DNA from: Limivivens sp034101475
Lineage (GTDB): Bacteria; Bacillota; Clostridia; Lachnospirales; Lachnospiraceae
Direction of reading: 5' to 3'
DNA length: 22,614 bases
Assembly (NCBI GenBank): GCA_034101475.1
Contig: JAXEJQ010000151.1
Span: forward strand, 1 to 22,614
The number at the start of each line of letters is the position of its first letter. The stretch's first letter is position 1. Position numbers and translations under genes: made by a program. The notes below the pieces were generated by a model. That model worked only from the letters and a program-made list of their open reading frames with translations, searched no databases and was not told the origin of the DNA. Below are positions 14,762 through 22,614 of this stretch, piece after piece.

Positions 14762-16270
14762 TCAGGCAAACATCCGCAGTCCATCCTGAATCAGCCGGAC
14801 AACCGGCTCCGAGCTCAGTCCCAGCAGCAGGTTCAGGACAATAAAACAGATCAGCGCCGCCGACTTCAACGGCTGGTCCGCCATTTTAACCGTTCCGTAA
14901 TTTTTCTTTTTCAGAGTCCGTCTGCTCACAGGCGTATAAATCCGGATCACCGTCTTCATAAAATAAACCGCATTTAGAATCGTACTGATCGCCAGCGCGA
15001 TCAGAGTCGGCAAAATCTTATCTCTGCTCGCCATGGCAGCCTGAGAAAACAGCAGCTTGGAAATAAATCCGGAAAACATCGGAACTCCCACCATGGACAG
15101 CGAGCCTACGGTAAAGGCCAGACCTGCCAGCTTGTTTCGGTATCCTGCTCCTGTCAGTTCAAAGAAATCCGTATTATCCCCGGAAACATCCGTAATTCCG
15201 GAGGCAGCCACAAACAGCAGCGACTTGGTGGCGGCATGGGAAATCACATGATAAATACTGGCCATCACTCCGGTGGCCGTTCCCAGTCCGAAACCCATAT
15301 AAATATAGCCGATCTGCGCCACAGAGGAATAGGCAATCATCCGGCGGATATTGCTTTCCCGGATGGCACTGATGGAACCCATAATCATTCCAGCGATTCC
15401 AAAGACAAACAAAACATCGATTACCCGGCTGTCCCGGACGATATCTATGCCGATAACCCGGTAAAAAATCTTCACCAGCAGAAAAATGTAACCTTTGGAA
15501 ACCAGTGAGGACAAAATCGCCGCGGAAGAAAGAGTCGAATAGCCATAGGCATCCGGAAGCCAGGAATGAAACGGATACAGAGCACTTTTGATGGCGATTC
15601 CCACGGACATCAGCCCCAGAGAAACCATCAGGGGAATGCGGTAAGTCCCCGCCTCATAAATCGCCCGCACCTGCTCCTGAATATTGCTCATCAGCAAATG
15701 GCCGGTAAGGTCATACAGAAAGCAGATTCCCAGAAGAAGCAGACCGGAGCCCAGCAGGCTCATAATCATATAGCGGGTCGCCGCTTCAATGGTCCGTCCG
15801 TTCTGGCGGATCATAATCAGACCGCAGGCAGAGATCGTATTAATTTCCACAAATACATAAGCGGTAAACAGGTCATTGGTATAAATCAGGGCCAGAAGTG
15901 AACAGAGAAGCAGATTTACCATGACGTAATACAGATTCATTTTTGTCTCATCAATTTCCCGCTCCCGTTCCCGGACGCCGCCCAGCATGGAGAGCAGCAT
16001 AATCACACAGAAAAAAACAGCCATTCCTGCTTCCAGGATTCCGACACGGATTTCATTTCCCCAGGGAGCCGGAAAATGGCCCATCATATAGACATAGGAC
16101 TCTCCCGTCCCGATGGCAAAGGCCAGAACCGCCGCGGACATGGCGCCGACAATGGAAATCACCGCCACATTCACCCATTTCGCCTTTTTCCCATCCAGAA
16201 CAGCAGACAGCGGACCGGAAAACAGAGACAGAATAATCGAAAAAAAGGGAAAATTCTGAACAAACTGCAT
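14762..16270 (-). CDS. mrpD: MrpD-type antiporter subunit (first of four)
   Basis: 502 residues. The residues expected of MrpD/NuoM/NuoN proteins are present: Glu142 in DLFTAYVFVEINTISACGL, Lys228 in GIAIKSALYPFHSWLPDAYG, Lys259 in SLVSKGYIF and Lys405 in FSGFISKLLFSQ. Standing straight after mrpC, as in classical mrp and archaeal mbh clusters, it is the best candidate for the true MrpD/MbhH position. Its ATG shares one base with the mrpC stop (TGATG), with AAGGAGG seven bases upstream; a GTG one codon earlier is possible. It should form a cation/proton antiport channel in the cytoplasmic membrane, next to the C and B subunits. Confidence 0.9.
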   Translation of the reverse strand: MQFVQNFPFFSIILSLFSGPLSAVLDGKKAKWVNVAVISIVGAMSAAVLAFAIGTGESYVYMMGHFPAPWGNEIRVGILEAGMAVFFCVIMLLSMLGGVREREREIDETKMNLYYVMVNLLLCSLLALIYTNDLFTAYVFVEINTISACGLIMIRQNGRTIEAATRYMIMSLLGSGLLLLGICFLYDLTGHLLMSNIQEQVRAIYEAGTYRIPLMVSLGLMSVGIAIKSALYPFHSWLPDAYGYSTLSSAAILSSLVSKGYIFLLVKIFYRVIGIDIVRDSRVIDVLFVFGIAGMIMGSISAIRESNIRRMIAYSSVAQIGYIYMGFGLGTATGVMASIYHVISHAATKSLLFVAASGITDVSGDNTDFFELTGAGYRNKLAGLAFTVGSLSMVGVPMFSGFISKLLFSQAAMASRDKILPTLIALAISTILNAVYFMKTVIRIYTPVSRRTLKKKNYGTVKMADQPLKSAALICFIVLNLLLGLSSEPVVRLIQDGLRMFA

Positions 16271-16647
16271 CACAGCCCCTCCTTATTCAGTTGCATGGAA
16301 ATCTTGTCCAGATCCAGTGTATGGTATCTGCGGTACAGACGAATGGTAAGCGACAGCATCAGAGCCGTCACAGAAACAGAAACCACGATGCCGGTAAGCA
16401 CCAGACCGCTGGGAATCGGATTGATATAAGCCTCCGTACTCTGTACCCCGTTTGTCACAATAGGCGCTTTGTGTCCGCTGATATACCCCTTCAGGGCCAG
16501 AAACAAATACATGGAAGTATCCATAATATTAAATCCGATAATTTTCTTAATCAGGTTTTTCTGCAGAAGCAGATTGGAAAATCCGATTCCAAACAAAATC
16601 ATTGCCACCGCTTCTTCGTAATTGCTCAAAAGATTGGTCAGATTCAT
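16270..16647 (-). CDS. mrpC: MrpC/NuoK-like antiporter subunit
   Basis: 125 residues with three membrane helices (about 12-30, 35-50, 78-102), the NuoK/MrpC pattern. Typical elements are AVAMILFGIGFSNLLLQKNLIKKIIG and, in the third helix, IPSGLVLTGIVVSVSVTALML, close to the DPLPQALVLTAIVI motif of MrpC with the usual acidic/proline segment reduced. ATG 16647 is chosen (AAAGGAG nine bases upstream, one base after the mrpB stop); the longer frame upstream reads through mrpB. It sits between the B and D subunits in the complex. Confidence 0.9.
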   Translation of the reverse strand: MNLTNLLSNYEEAVAMILFGIGFSNLLLQKNLIKKIIGFNIMDTSMYLFLALKGYISGHKAPIVTNGVQSTEAYINPIPSGLVLTGIVVSVSVTALMLSLTIRLYRRYHTLDLDKISMQLNKEGL

Positions 16648-16648
16648 C

Positions 16649-17614
16649 TCAATACGCTCCTTTCCTGAACATAACATAGAAAGTATACATGGTTCCGGCC
16701 ACCACCAGACCCACACAGATATTCAAAATCAGAATCAGGCCGCTGCTCAGAATCGCTCCGGGCGTTCCCAGCGGAATTCCGCTCTCCAGGTGATTCGCCC
16801 CCGTATAGAACGAATAACTCTTTGCCAGGCAATAACAGGCCAGGGCGCAGAAGCTCAGACGCTTATAGGTTTTCTCCGTAAAAAACCGTTCGGTTTTCTC
16901 AAACCCGAAAGCATTCAGATAAAGAATCAGGCCCGCGCCGATCACCGCGCCTCCGGAAAAACCGCCCCCCGGTCCCAGATGTCCGCAGAGAATCACATAA
17001 ATACCGAAAATCACAATAGGCGGAACCAGAATTCTGGCCACAGTCTGGAGAATCACGTCATTTTTCGGCTCATGAAGGCGGTCACTTTCCAGCTCCTTCA
17101 CCTTGCCTTTTTTCTTGTCATCATTTCGCAGCAGAATCAGAACCGTACAGGTGGCGATAAAAAGTACATGGGATTCCCCCAGAGTATCAAAGGCACGGTA
17201 ATCCAGAATCATTCCCGTCACGATATTCACCGCTCCTGTTTCCTGAAGACCGTTTTCAATATAGCGCTGAGCAACCTCGTTGTTCACCGGATTGTCCGCG
17301 TTTCCAAAGGTTGGCAGATCCGACACGGCCACCAGCAGCATCACCACCAGAAAAATGCAGAAAATAACGCTGAAGGTCTGGTAAATCTTCCGGAAAACCT
17401 TCATATTCGCATTCTTTTCCGTATTATAAATTCGCTCCCGAAGCCGCTCCTTTTCTGTTTTCCGTTTCCGGACCGTCTCCTTATCCTCCTGGAACTTCTT
17501 CTGAGGCTTCATTTCCACCTCACCCAGGAAAGGATCCTTCGAACCATCCAGCCAGCAGCAAAATTTCCAGGAAAATGTCTTTTCATACTGTTCCTGCGGT
17601 ACTTTTTTACTCAT
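16649..17614 (-). CDS. mrpB: MbhE-like + MrpB (MnhB) fusion subunit with charged N-terminal extension
   Basis: 321 residues, more than twice a plain MrpB. Residues 1-73 are hydrophilic and highly charged (for example ETVRKRKTEKERLRER). Residues about 75-163 form two helices around ILDYRAFDTLGESHVL, the hallmark of the MbhE / MrpA C-terminal module. Residues 190-318 are the MnhB domain with VPPIVIFGIYVILCGHLGPGGGFSGGA. ATG 17614 overlaps the DUF4040 gene by eight bases and has GGAGGA upstream. A second ATG at 17404 (residue 71) would remove the charged part but has only a weak GGAAAAG, so the long form is preferred. The protein joins two subunits that archaeal Mbh keeps separate. Confidence 0.88.
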   Translation of the reverse strand: MSKKVPQEQYEKTFSWKFCCWLDGSKDPFLGEVEMKPQKKFQEDKETVRKRKTEKERLRERIYNTEKNANMKVFRKIYQTFSVIFCIFLVVMLLVAVSDLPTFGNADNPVNNEVAQRYIENGLQETGAVNIVTGMILDYRAFDTLGESHVLFIATCTVLILLRNDDKKKGKVKELESDRLHEPKNDVILQTVARILVPPIVIFGIYVILCGHLGPGGGFSGGAVIGAGLILYLNAFGFEKTERFFTEKTYKRLSFCALACYCLAKSYSFYTGANHLESGIPLGTPGAILSSGLILILNICVGLVVAGTMYTFYVMFRKGAY

Positions 17615-17879
17615 CCTCGTCCTCCTCCCCATCTTCCTTTGATTTCATCATGGCCTGGATCTTTTTCAGGGTAATAAAAAACAGAATGCTGGTAATACCT
17701 GCTCCCACAGCCGCCTCTGTGATGGCCAGGTCCGGTGATTCCAGAAGGATCCAAAGAATGGACATAATCAGACTGTAGGACATAAAAATCAGAATGGAAT
17801 TCAAAAGATTTTTGGAAAGGCTCACCGAAATGGCACAAACCACCAGAAAGCCCAGCAATATGTAAGTAAAAATCTGCAT
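17607..17879 (-). CDS. DUF4040 / MbhD-like subunit (MrpA C-terminal module)
   Basis: 90 residues, three membrane helices (about 3-20, 25-45, 55-71) and an acidic tail EDGEEDEDE. The conserved block ESPDLAITEAAVGAG (47-61) identifies the domain that forms the first part of the MrpA C-terminal region and is a separate gene, mbhD, in membrane-bound hydrogenase clusters. The ATG lies four bases after the mrpG stop and has GAGAGGG eight bases upstream. The gene overlaps the next by eight bases. Confidence 0.9.
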   Translation of the reverse strand: MQIFTYILLGFLVVCAISVSLSKNLLNSILIFMSYSLIMSILWILLESPDLAITEAAVGAGITSILFFITLKKIQAMMKSKEDGEEDEDE

Positions 17880-17883
17880 GCCG

Positions 17884-18366
17884 TCACCCTCTCTTCCGTC
17901 GACTGTCCGCTGCAGACTGTTCTGCCGCTGTTTCTGCAGTTTCTGTCGTTTTTGGGGTTTCCGCTGCTGTTGCAGCTTCTGTCGTTTTCGCGGTTTTCTC
18001 CGCTTCTGCAGCTTTTGCGTGTTCTTCTTCCAGCTCCTTCAGCGTCATCACCCGATAGTGCTTTTCCTTCTCCTCATCAGTCGTCACCTCCAGCCGGGCA
18101 ATCAAATGCGAGGAAACCGGAGAGGCAAACCACAGGAACACGATCACAAAAAGAAGTTTCAGGGAGGTAAAGTTCATCCCGTTCATCAGAATCAGTCCTG
18201 CCAGAGAAAAACCGATCCCCAGAGTATCCCCCATGGCGGCGGCATGCATTCGGTTCAGGACATATTGGAACCGGAAAATCCCGATCATCTCAATCACAAA
18301 AATCCCCAGGCCCATCAGGAGCAAAAAGGCGCCGGCCAGAAAACGTATCCATTCAACAGCTGCCAT
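17884..18366 (-). CDS. mrpG: MrpG subunit with long Ala/Thr/Glu-rich tail
   Basis: 160 residues. The first 95 are a normal MrpG/MnhG: three helices with RMHAAAMGDTLG (39-50) and FLWFASPVSSHLIARLE (77-93). Residues 117-151 are a low-complexity tail built of repeated A/T/E/K units (EKTAKTTEAATAAETPKTTE), and the DNA beneath shows matching imperfect repeats. Ordinary MrpG proteins end near residue 110-120. ATG 18366 overlaps the mrpF end by 14 bases and has GAGGA nine bases upstream. Confidence 0.9.
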   Translation of the reverse strand: MAAVEWIRFLAGAFLLLMGLGIFVIEMIGIFRFQYVLNRMHAAAMGDTLGIGFSLAGLILMNGMNFTSLKLLFVIVFLWFASPVSSHLIARLEVTTDEEKEKHYRVMTLKELEEEHAKAAEAEKTAKTTEAATAAETPKTTETAETAAEQSAADSRRKRG

Positions 18367-18685
18367 TCTTCTCTTCCTCCTCCGCCTTTTTTTCCAGATA
18401 CACGCCCATATACACCTTCGTCAGGACGATCACTGACAGAAAACTGATCATTGCGTAAATCAGACAGACATCTGCCAGATATCCCTCCTCCAGCATCAAT
18501 GCCAGAATGGCAATGATCACCATAACCATGGTTCCCATCATATTTACCGCCACAATGCGGTCCGCAATTCTGGGACCGATAATGGCACGGATCAGGCAGA
18601 GCAGCACCATAACTGCCAGAAAAATCAACGCCACGGTAAACAGAATCTGATACGCCTGTTCCAGGCCCGCTATCCCTCTTCCCAC
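18353..18685 (-). CDS. mrpF: MrpF subunit
   Basis: 110 residues starting at GTG 18685, which has GGAGG seven bases upstream. An earlier GTG at 18706 would put the ribosome site inside the gene and is rejected. There are three membrane helices, with LIRAIIGPRIADRIVAVNMMGT (the MrpF signature with the conserved Pro and Asp) and YLADVCLIYAMISFLSVIVLTKVYMG. The C-terminus is charged (KKAEEEEK). It is a small structural subunit, part of the E-F-G end of the complex. Confidence 0.93.
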   Translation of the reverse strand: MGRGIAGLEQAYQILFTVALIFLAVMVLLCLIRAIIGPRIADRIVAVNMMGTMVMVIIAILALMLEEGYLADVCLIYAMISFLSVIVLTKVYMGVYLEKKAEEEEKNGSC

Positions 18686-18745
18686 GTTTCTTCCTCCTTC
18701 TGTCACACATTTTCCGCTGTGCGTACACAGCCAATCCAGCCTCTG

Positions 18746-19207
18746 CTAATCCTTTTCCAGATCGGTCAGAAGCTTCACAAATACCGAATTGTCAATTCCC
18801 TCCGCAAGACTCTCATCCAGGCAGTGGATCACATATCCGGACTCCTCCAGCGAAACCGTGATGGTTCCCGGTGTCAGCGTAATGGCATTGGCCAGAAACG
18901 CACGGCCCGCAGGCGTTTTCATGTCTGAATGAAAGCTGACCAGCGCGGGCTCCAGCTCCTCCTTTTCAGAGAGAATCATGTGAATCACTGCCATATTTGC
19001 CTTTACAATCTCCACCACCAGCACGCAGACATACCGCAAAAGCTTCAGCACCTTCCGGATGTTCCGCTTCTCCTTCTCAATGCTGTAATCCATAAATTTA
19101 CAGGTAAATGCAAAGACCAGCCCTGCAATGACAATTCCAAACAGACAGATCTCCAGCGTGAATGCGCCGTTATAAATCACCCACAGCAAAAAATACAAGA
19201 AATACAC
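18746..19207 (-). CDS. mrpE: MrpE subunit, first gene of the antiporter operon
   Basis: 153 residues from GTG 19207, with GGAGGG nine bases upstream. Two N-terminal membrane helices are followed by a basic linker, a third hydrophobic stretch (RYVCVLVVEIVKANMAVI) and the soluble MrpE domain with FLANAITLTPGTITVSLEESGYVIHCLD; LTPGT is the family hallmark. The gene follows a predicted promoter. It is needed for stable assembly of Mrp complexes in other bacteria (family knowledge). Confidence 0.93.
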   Translation of the reverse strand: MYFLYFLLWVIYNGAFTLEICLFGIVIAGLVFAFTCKFMDYSIEKEKRNIRKVLKLLRYVCVLVVEIVKANMAVIHMILSEKEELEPALVSFHSDMKTPAGRAFLANAITLTPGTITVSLEESGYVIHCLDESLAEGIDNSVFVKLLTDLEKD

Positions 19208-19251
19208 GCTTTTCTTCCCTCCATTTTTCTATTTTTAAAAAAATCGACTTC

Positions 19252-19280
19252 ATTTTAACTCTTTTCCGTCGTTTCGTCCA
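19252..19280 (-). promoter_or_regulatory. Predicted promoter of the mrp-like operon
   Basis: Minus-strand boxes TGGACG (19275-19280) and TAAAAT (19252-19257) have a 17-base spacer. Transcription would start near 19245, about 38 bases before the mrpE GTG. No internal terminator was found in the ten genes that follow. Confidence 0.5.
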
Positions 19281-19337
19281 GCATTTCCGGGGATTTCTAA
19301 CAAAAAATTAGCGTAACTGTTCAAGGCCACCCTCACA

Positions 19338-19386
19338 AAGGAGCCGCTGTGCAGCAGCTTCATCAACTGTTCCACAGCGGCTCCTT
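19338..19386 (-). terminator. Long hairpin after the solute-binding protein gene (probable terminator)
   Basis: A perfect 14-bp stem (AAGGAGCCGCTGTG / CACAGCGGCTCCTT, 19338-19351 and 19373-19386) encloses a 21-base loop. The tail on the minus strand is UUUGUG, a poor U tract. It separates the kinase/binding-protein unit from the mrp operon promoter. Confidence 0.6.
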
Positions 19387-19414
19387 CGCCTGAGTTTTCA
19401 TTTCTGTTTTCGTT

Positions 19415-21085
19415 TCAGCTTTCGCTTTCTCCTTTCCCATCCTCTGTTCCGGAATCGGAAAATTTCTCCGCCGCCGCGATCACCGCATTCAGCCCTTCTT
19501 TTTTCAGCTGCTCATAGCCCTCCCGGAATTCTTCAATGGTGATTTCACCGCGGATGGCCCGATCCCGCAGAGGACATACCCCGGCTGTAATCAGATTGGA
19601 CCGGTACCTGACATAGGCGTCTGTTTCCAGAGTAACCGGCTGCGTATAGAAAAATTCATCATTTACTTCAAAGAGTCCCCGATAAGATTCCACCGTAATC
19701 TCATCCAGCTCTTCCGCGGTTTTCCCGCTGAAAAGGCACTGCATAAAGGCATCCTCCAGCCACAGTCCTCCAAAAGGTTCAAAGTTACATCCCACCGCCC
19801 GGTAATCCGAAAAAGAATTTTCCAACAGAGCCGGCCGGATCTGCGGCTTCTCTCCCTCTTTTTCATAGCTGATACCGTCGATTCCATAGTTGTAAAGGAA
19901 TGCCCCTTCCTGCGAAAAGCACCAGTTGAAAAACTGCACAATTTTTTCCACTTTACCTTCTTCCAGAGCTCTGGCCGTAATGCACCAGGAAGAAGATACC
20001 AGCTCCCGCTCCTGGATCATCTGGTCTCCATGGGGGCCCTTTACCGGCGGGGATGCAGCCCAGAGCGCATCCGAATCTCCCTGCTTTCGCAAATACTCTG
20101 CGTCTGAAGCAGCCACTGCCCAGGTCATGGTGGTTCCCAGTACATTGTCATTCATCAGTTCTTCAATTCGGTTATAATCGCAGGTCTCAAAATCTTTCTG
20201 CAAAATTCCTTCCCGGTACAATTCTGCCGCCGCCTGCAGGAATTCTTCGTAATTCGGATGCTCATATACCATCGTATAAGTCCCGTCATCCAGGATACAG
20301 AACTGGCAGTCTGCAGATGCCCGGATTCCAAAGGCATTCATCAGCATTGTCATACACTTTTCCCCATCTGAGCCATAGGACAGGGCAAGGGGAATTTCAT
20401 CATCCGGATCACCGTTTCCATTCAGATCCTGATCCCGAATCCCCTTCCACAATGCCATCCATTCCTCCCAGGTCCGGGGCATTTCCAGCCCCAGGGCTTC
20501 CAGCCAGTCCCTGCGTACCAGCATGGTCTGGGACCCCTGAACGGAAGAAACCGATGGAATAAAATAAATATGACCGTCTGCCTGCCGCCAGGCATCCATT
20601 CGCTCTTCTCCCACCGCAGCCACGATCTCCGGCATCAGCTCCAGATAATCATCCAACGGCACAATCAGGCCGTCATCAGCCAGATCCATGATTCCAAAAG
20701 AATAAGGATTGATCAGGTCCGGCATGTCATGGATATCCAGAAGCAGCGTCGTTGCCACTGCAGAAGCATATCCCTCCGCTTCATACCAGTCAACCGCGAC
20801 ATGAACATTCGTCAGTTTTTCGATAGCCGGCCAGTAATAGCAGCCATCGAAGTTCGTGGGACGGCCGTCATACGTCACACCCAGCCCGGTGATCTCCATG
20901 CCATCCTCCAAATAGAAATCCGTACTTTTCTCCAGCTTTCCCGCTGCCTCCAGCAGATCCTGCCGCATCTGTTCCACAGAAAATCCTTCTGTTTCCGTCT
21001 CTGCCTTCTCTCCCGGAAGAGCGCCGCATCCGGCAAGCATCAATGCCGCACAAAAAACCCCCGCCATTTCAACGAATTTTCTCAT
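19415..21085 (-). CDS. Lipoprotein extracellular solute-binding protein (family 1, LipO-like)
   Basis: 556 residues from ATG 21085. The lipobox LAGC puts the lipid-anchored cysteine at Cys20. The mature part has the two-lobe family 1 pattern, including a Ca-loop-like DQDLNGNGDPDDEIPL (218-233) and VRRDWLEALGLEMPRTWEEW (190-209). Both are typical of the large LipO/YtcQ-type sugar-binding lipoproteins of Firmicutes. The ATG overlaps the kinase stop (ATGA), and GAGGAG about eight bases upstream is inside the kinase gene. No permease follows: a hairpin and the antiporter operon come next. It is therefore more likely a sensor partner of the kinase than part of a transporter. The ligand is unknown, though many family members bind oligosaccharides. 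Confidence 0.88.
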   Translation of the reverse strand: MRKFVEMAGVFCAALMLAGCGALPGEKAETETEGFSVEQMRQDLLEAAGKLEKSTDFYLEDGMEITGLGVTYDGRPTNFDGCYYWPAIEKLTNVHVAVDWYEAEGYASAVATTLLLDIHDMPDLINPYSFGIMDLADDGLIVPLDDYLELMPEIVAAVGEERMDAWRQADGHIYFIPSVSSVQGSQTMLVRRDWLEALGLEMPRTWEEWMALWKGIRDQDLNGNGDPDDEIPLALSYGSDGEKCMTMLMNAFGIRASADCQFCILDDGTYTMVYEHPNYEEFLQAAAELYREGILQKDFETCDYNRIEELMNDNVLGTTMTWAVAASDAEYLRKQGDSDALWAASPPVKGPHGDQMIQERELVSSSWCITARALEEGKVEKIVQFFNWCFSQEGAFLYNYGIDGISYEKEGEKPQIRPALLENSFSDYRAVGCNFEPFGGLWLEDAFMQCLFSGKTAEELDEITVESYRGLFEVNDEFFYTQPVTLETDAYVRYRSNLITAGVCPLRDRAIRGEITIEEFREGYEQLKKEGLNAVIAAAEKFSDSGTEDGKGESES

Positions 21086-22614
21086 TCCTCTTTCTCCTCG
21101 CATAATTCTCTGATTTTTTCCATCAGAACGTTCATCTGAATCGGTTTGGCAATATGGCCGTTCATTCCTGCATCCATCGCCCGCTTCCGGTCCTCCTCAA
21201 AAGCATTGGCCGTAACGGCCAGAATCAGCACCTCTGCCAGCTTCGGATTCTCCAGGCTCCGGATCTGTCTGGCTGCCTCATAGCCGTCCATCACAGGCAT
21301 CTGAATATCCATCAACACCAGATCATAAGGTTTCTTTTCTGATTCTTTCACCTTTTCCACAGCCTGAGCCCCATTTTCCGCACAATCCACCGTAAATCCA
21401 TGCTCTTCCAGAATGGTTTGCGCAATCTCCCGGTTCAATTCCACATCCTCCACAAGCAGAACATGCTTCTCCTCTGAAAACAACAGTTCTTCCCCCAAAT
21501 CCTTTTCCGACTCTCCGGGCAGATATCCTGCGGATTGCAGAAGTATCTTACACAGTTCCGACAGGAAGATGGGTTTTTCACAGAAAGCCGTTACGCCTGC
21601 CTCCTTTGCTTCTTCCTCGATATCTGACCAGTCATAAGCCGTAAGAATGATAATCGGGGTGTTCTGCCCGATCACCTTGCGGATTCTACGGATCACCTCG
21701 ATACCGTTCATATCCGGCATCAGCCAGTCAATGATAAACACCTGGAAATCATCTCCGTTTTCCATGGCAAAGGTGGCACGCAGGACGGCTTCTTTCCCGG
21801 ATGTGGTCCACTCCGCCCGCAGACCGATGCCTGCAAGCATCTTGGAGACACTGGCACAGGTATCGAAATCATCGTCCGCCACCAGCGCATGCATCCCCTT
21901 CAGCTCCGGGGCTTCCTTCTCTTTTGGTTTTCCCTGACACACCGCAAACTGAAGAGAAATCGTAAATTCCGTTCCTTTTCCGACCTCGCTGACAACGGAA
22001 ATGCTCCCGTTCATCATATCCACAATATTTTTTGTAATGGCCATGCCCAGGCCTGTTCCCTGAATGCCGCTGACCGTAGCGCTCCGCTCCCGCTCAAAGG
22101 GTTCAAAGAGATGCTTCATAAATTCCGGACTCATACCGATGCCCGTATCCCGAATCATAAAATCATAACTGGCAAATCCCTCCGGCGCAGAATCCCGCTG
22201 AACAATCCGAAGACTCACGGTTCCGCCCGGACTGGTAAATTTCATGGCATTGCTGACACAGTTCAGCAGAATCTGATTCAGCCGCAGCTTGTCACATACA
22301 ATATTCTCATCAACCACATCCATGGTATCAATCAGCAGAACCAGCTGCTTCGAATGAATATCCGCCTGAATGATGTTCCGGATATCATGGATAATGTCCG
22401 GCAGACTGCATTCCGACTCCTGAATCCGAACCTTCCCGCTCTCGATTCTGCTCATATCCAGTACATCATTGATCAGCGACAGAAGGTGATTACTGGATGT
22501 CATAATTTTAGACAGATAATCCCGAACCAGATCCGGCTGCTCCAGATGGGTGGCTGCCAGGGAAGTGAATCCGATAATGGCATTCATGGGGGTTCGGATA
22601 TCATGGGACATATT
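21082..22614 (-). CDS. Hybrid sensor histidine kinase with two receiver domains (N-terminus missing)
   Basis: The frame runs off the right edge; 510 residues are seen, and numbering here starts at the first visible Met (22611). The H-box SHDIRTPMNAIIGF carries the phosphorylated His3. The ATPase domain has the N-box NQILLNCVSNAMKF (112-125), DTGIGM (155-160), FEPFERER and GTGLGM (185-190). REC1 (about 240-360) has DDD at 246-248, Asp295 in FIIDWLMPDMNG and Lys346. REC2 (about 382-505) has ED at 388-389, Asp435 in LMDIQMPVMDG and Lys489. All phosphotransfer residues are present in both. No output or HPt domain follows. Its sensor region lies outside the window, and it is translationally coupled to a lipoprotein binding protein. 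Confidence 0.93.
   Translation of the reverse strand, partial: NMSHDIRTPMNAIIGFTSLAATHLEQPDLVRDYLSKIMTSSNHLLSLINDVLDMSRIESGKVRIQESECSLPDIIHDIRNIIQADIHSKQLVLLIDTMDVVDENIVCDKLRLNQILLNCVSNAMKFTSPGGTVSLRIVQRDSAPEGFASYDFMIRDTGIGMSPEFMKHLFEPFERERSATVSGIQGTGLGMAITKNIVDMMNGSISVVSEVGKGTEFTISLQFAVCQGKPKEKEAPELKGMHALVADDDFDTCASVSKMLAGIGLRAEWTTSGKEAVLRATFAMENGDDFQVFIIDWLMPDMNGIEVIRRIRKVIGQNTPIIILTAYDWSDIEEEAKEAGVTAFCEKPIFLSELCKILLQSAGYLPGESEKDLGEELLFSEEKHVLLVEDVELNREIAQTILEEHGFTVDCAENGAQAVEKVKESEKKPYDLVLMDIQMPVMDGYEAARQIRSLENPKLAEVLILAVTANAFEEDRKRAMDAGMNGHIAKPIQMNVLMEKIRELCEEKEE

Noticed and set aside
9567..19207. Respiratory complex I (nuo) or membrane-bound hydrogenase operon
   Set aside because: No NuoB/C/D/H/I-like or NiFe hydrogenase subunit is present; E, F, G and MnhB domains mark Mrp/Mbh antiporter parts.

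Overview
The window reads like the chromosome of an anaerobic gut-type Clostridia species, most likely a Lachnospiraceae relative. This rests on strong AGGAGG-type ribosome sites at almost every gene, a 2-hydroxyacyl-CoA dehydratase activase-like protein typical of anaerobes, and protein styles (COG2509 FAD dehydrogenase, short SIR2-like protein, Mrp/Mbh-like antiporter cluster) common in that family. No rRNA, tRNA, CRISPR, phage or IS element was seen. Apart from the first 352 bases, every gene I accept lies on the minus strand, so transcription runs from right to left.

Region 1 (1-440): the 3' end of a plus-strand activase/dehydratase-like gene and a strong bidirectional terminator. Region 2 (467-5430): hisH-hisF-ung followed by a two-gene MotA/ExbB-like plus MotB/OmpA-like pair resembling ZorA/ZorB, all in one direction, with a good promoter in front of hisH. 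Region 3 (5506-8296): a phosphoribosyltransferase-like gene with a structured leader, a short SIR2-like gene, and a COG2509 flavoprotein. A duplicated ribosome-binding/start module that could encode a 17-residue peptide sits between the last two. Region 4 (8355-9464): a secreted coiled-coil protein with its own promoter and terminator.

Region 5 (9567-19207) dominates the window: a ten-gene, tightly packed operon for a Mrp/Mbh-type cation-proton antiporter membrane complex. In transcription order it is E, F, G, a DUF4040/MbhD-like gene, a MbhE+MrpB fusion, C, then four large NuoL/M/N-type subunits. The first eight modules follow the order of archaeal mbhA-H, but three more antiporter-like subunits stand where the hydrogenase genes would be. 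No hydrogenase or complex I peripheral-arm gene is present.

Region 6 (19338-22614): a lipoprotein solute-binding protein whose start codon overlaps the stop of a hybrid sensor kinase with two receiver domains, cut by the window edge. This suggests a sensing pair, not a transporter. The candidates for novelty are the four-subunit antiporter complex without an oxidoreductase partner, the ZorAB-like motor without visible Zorya effectors, and the kinase-binding-protein pair. Gene calls come from reading motifs by eye; no database search was possible.
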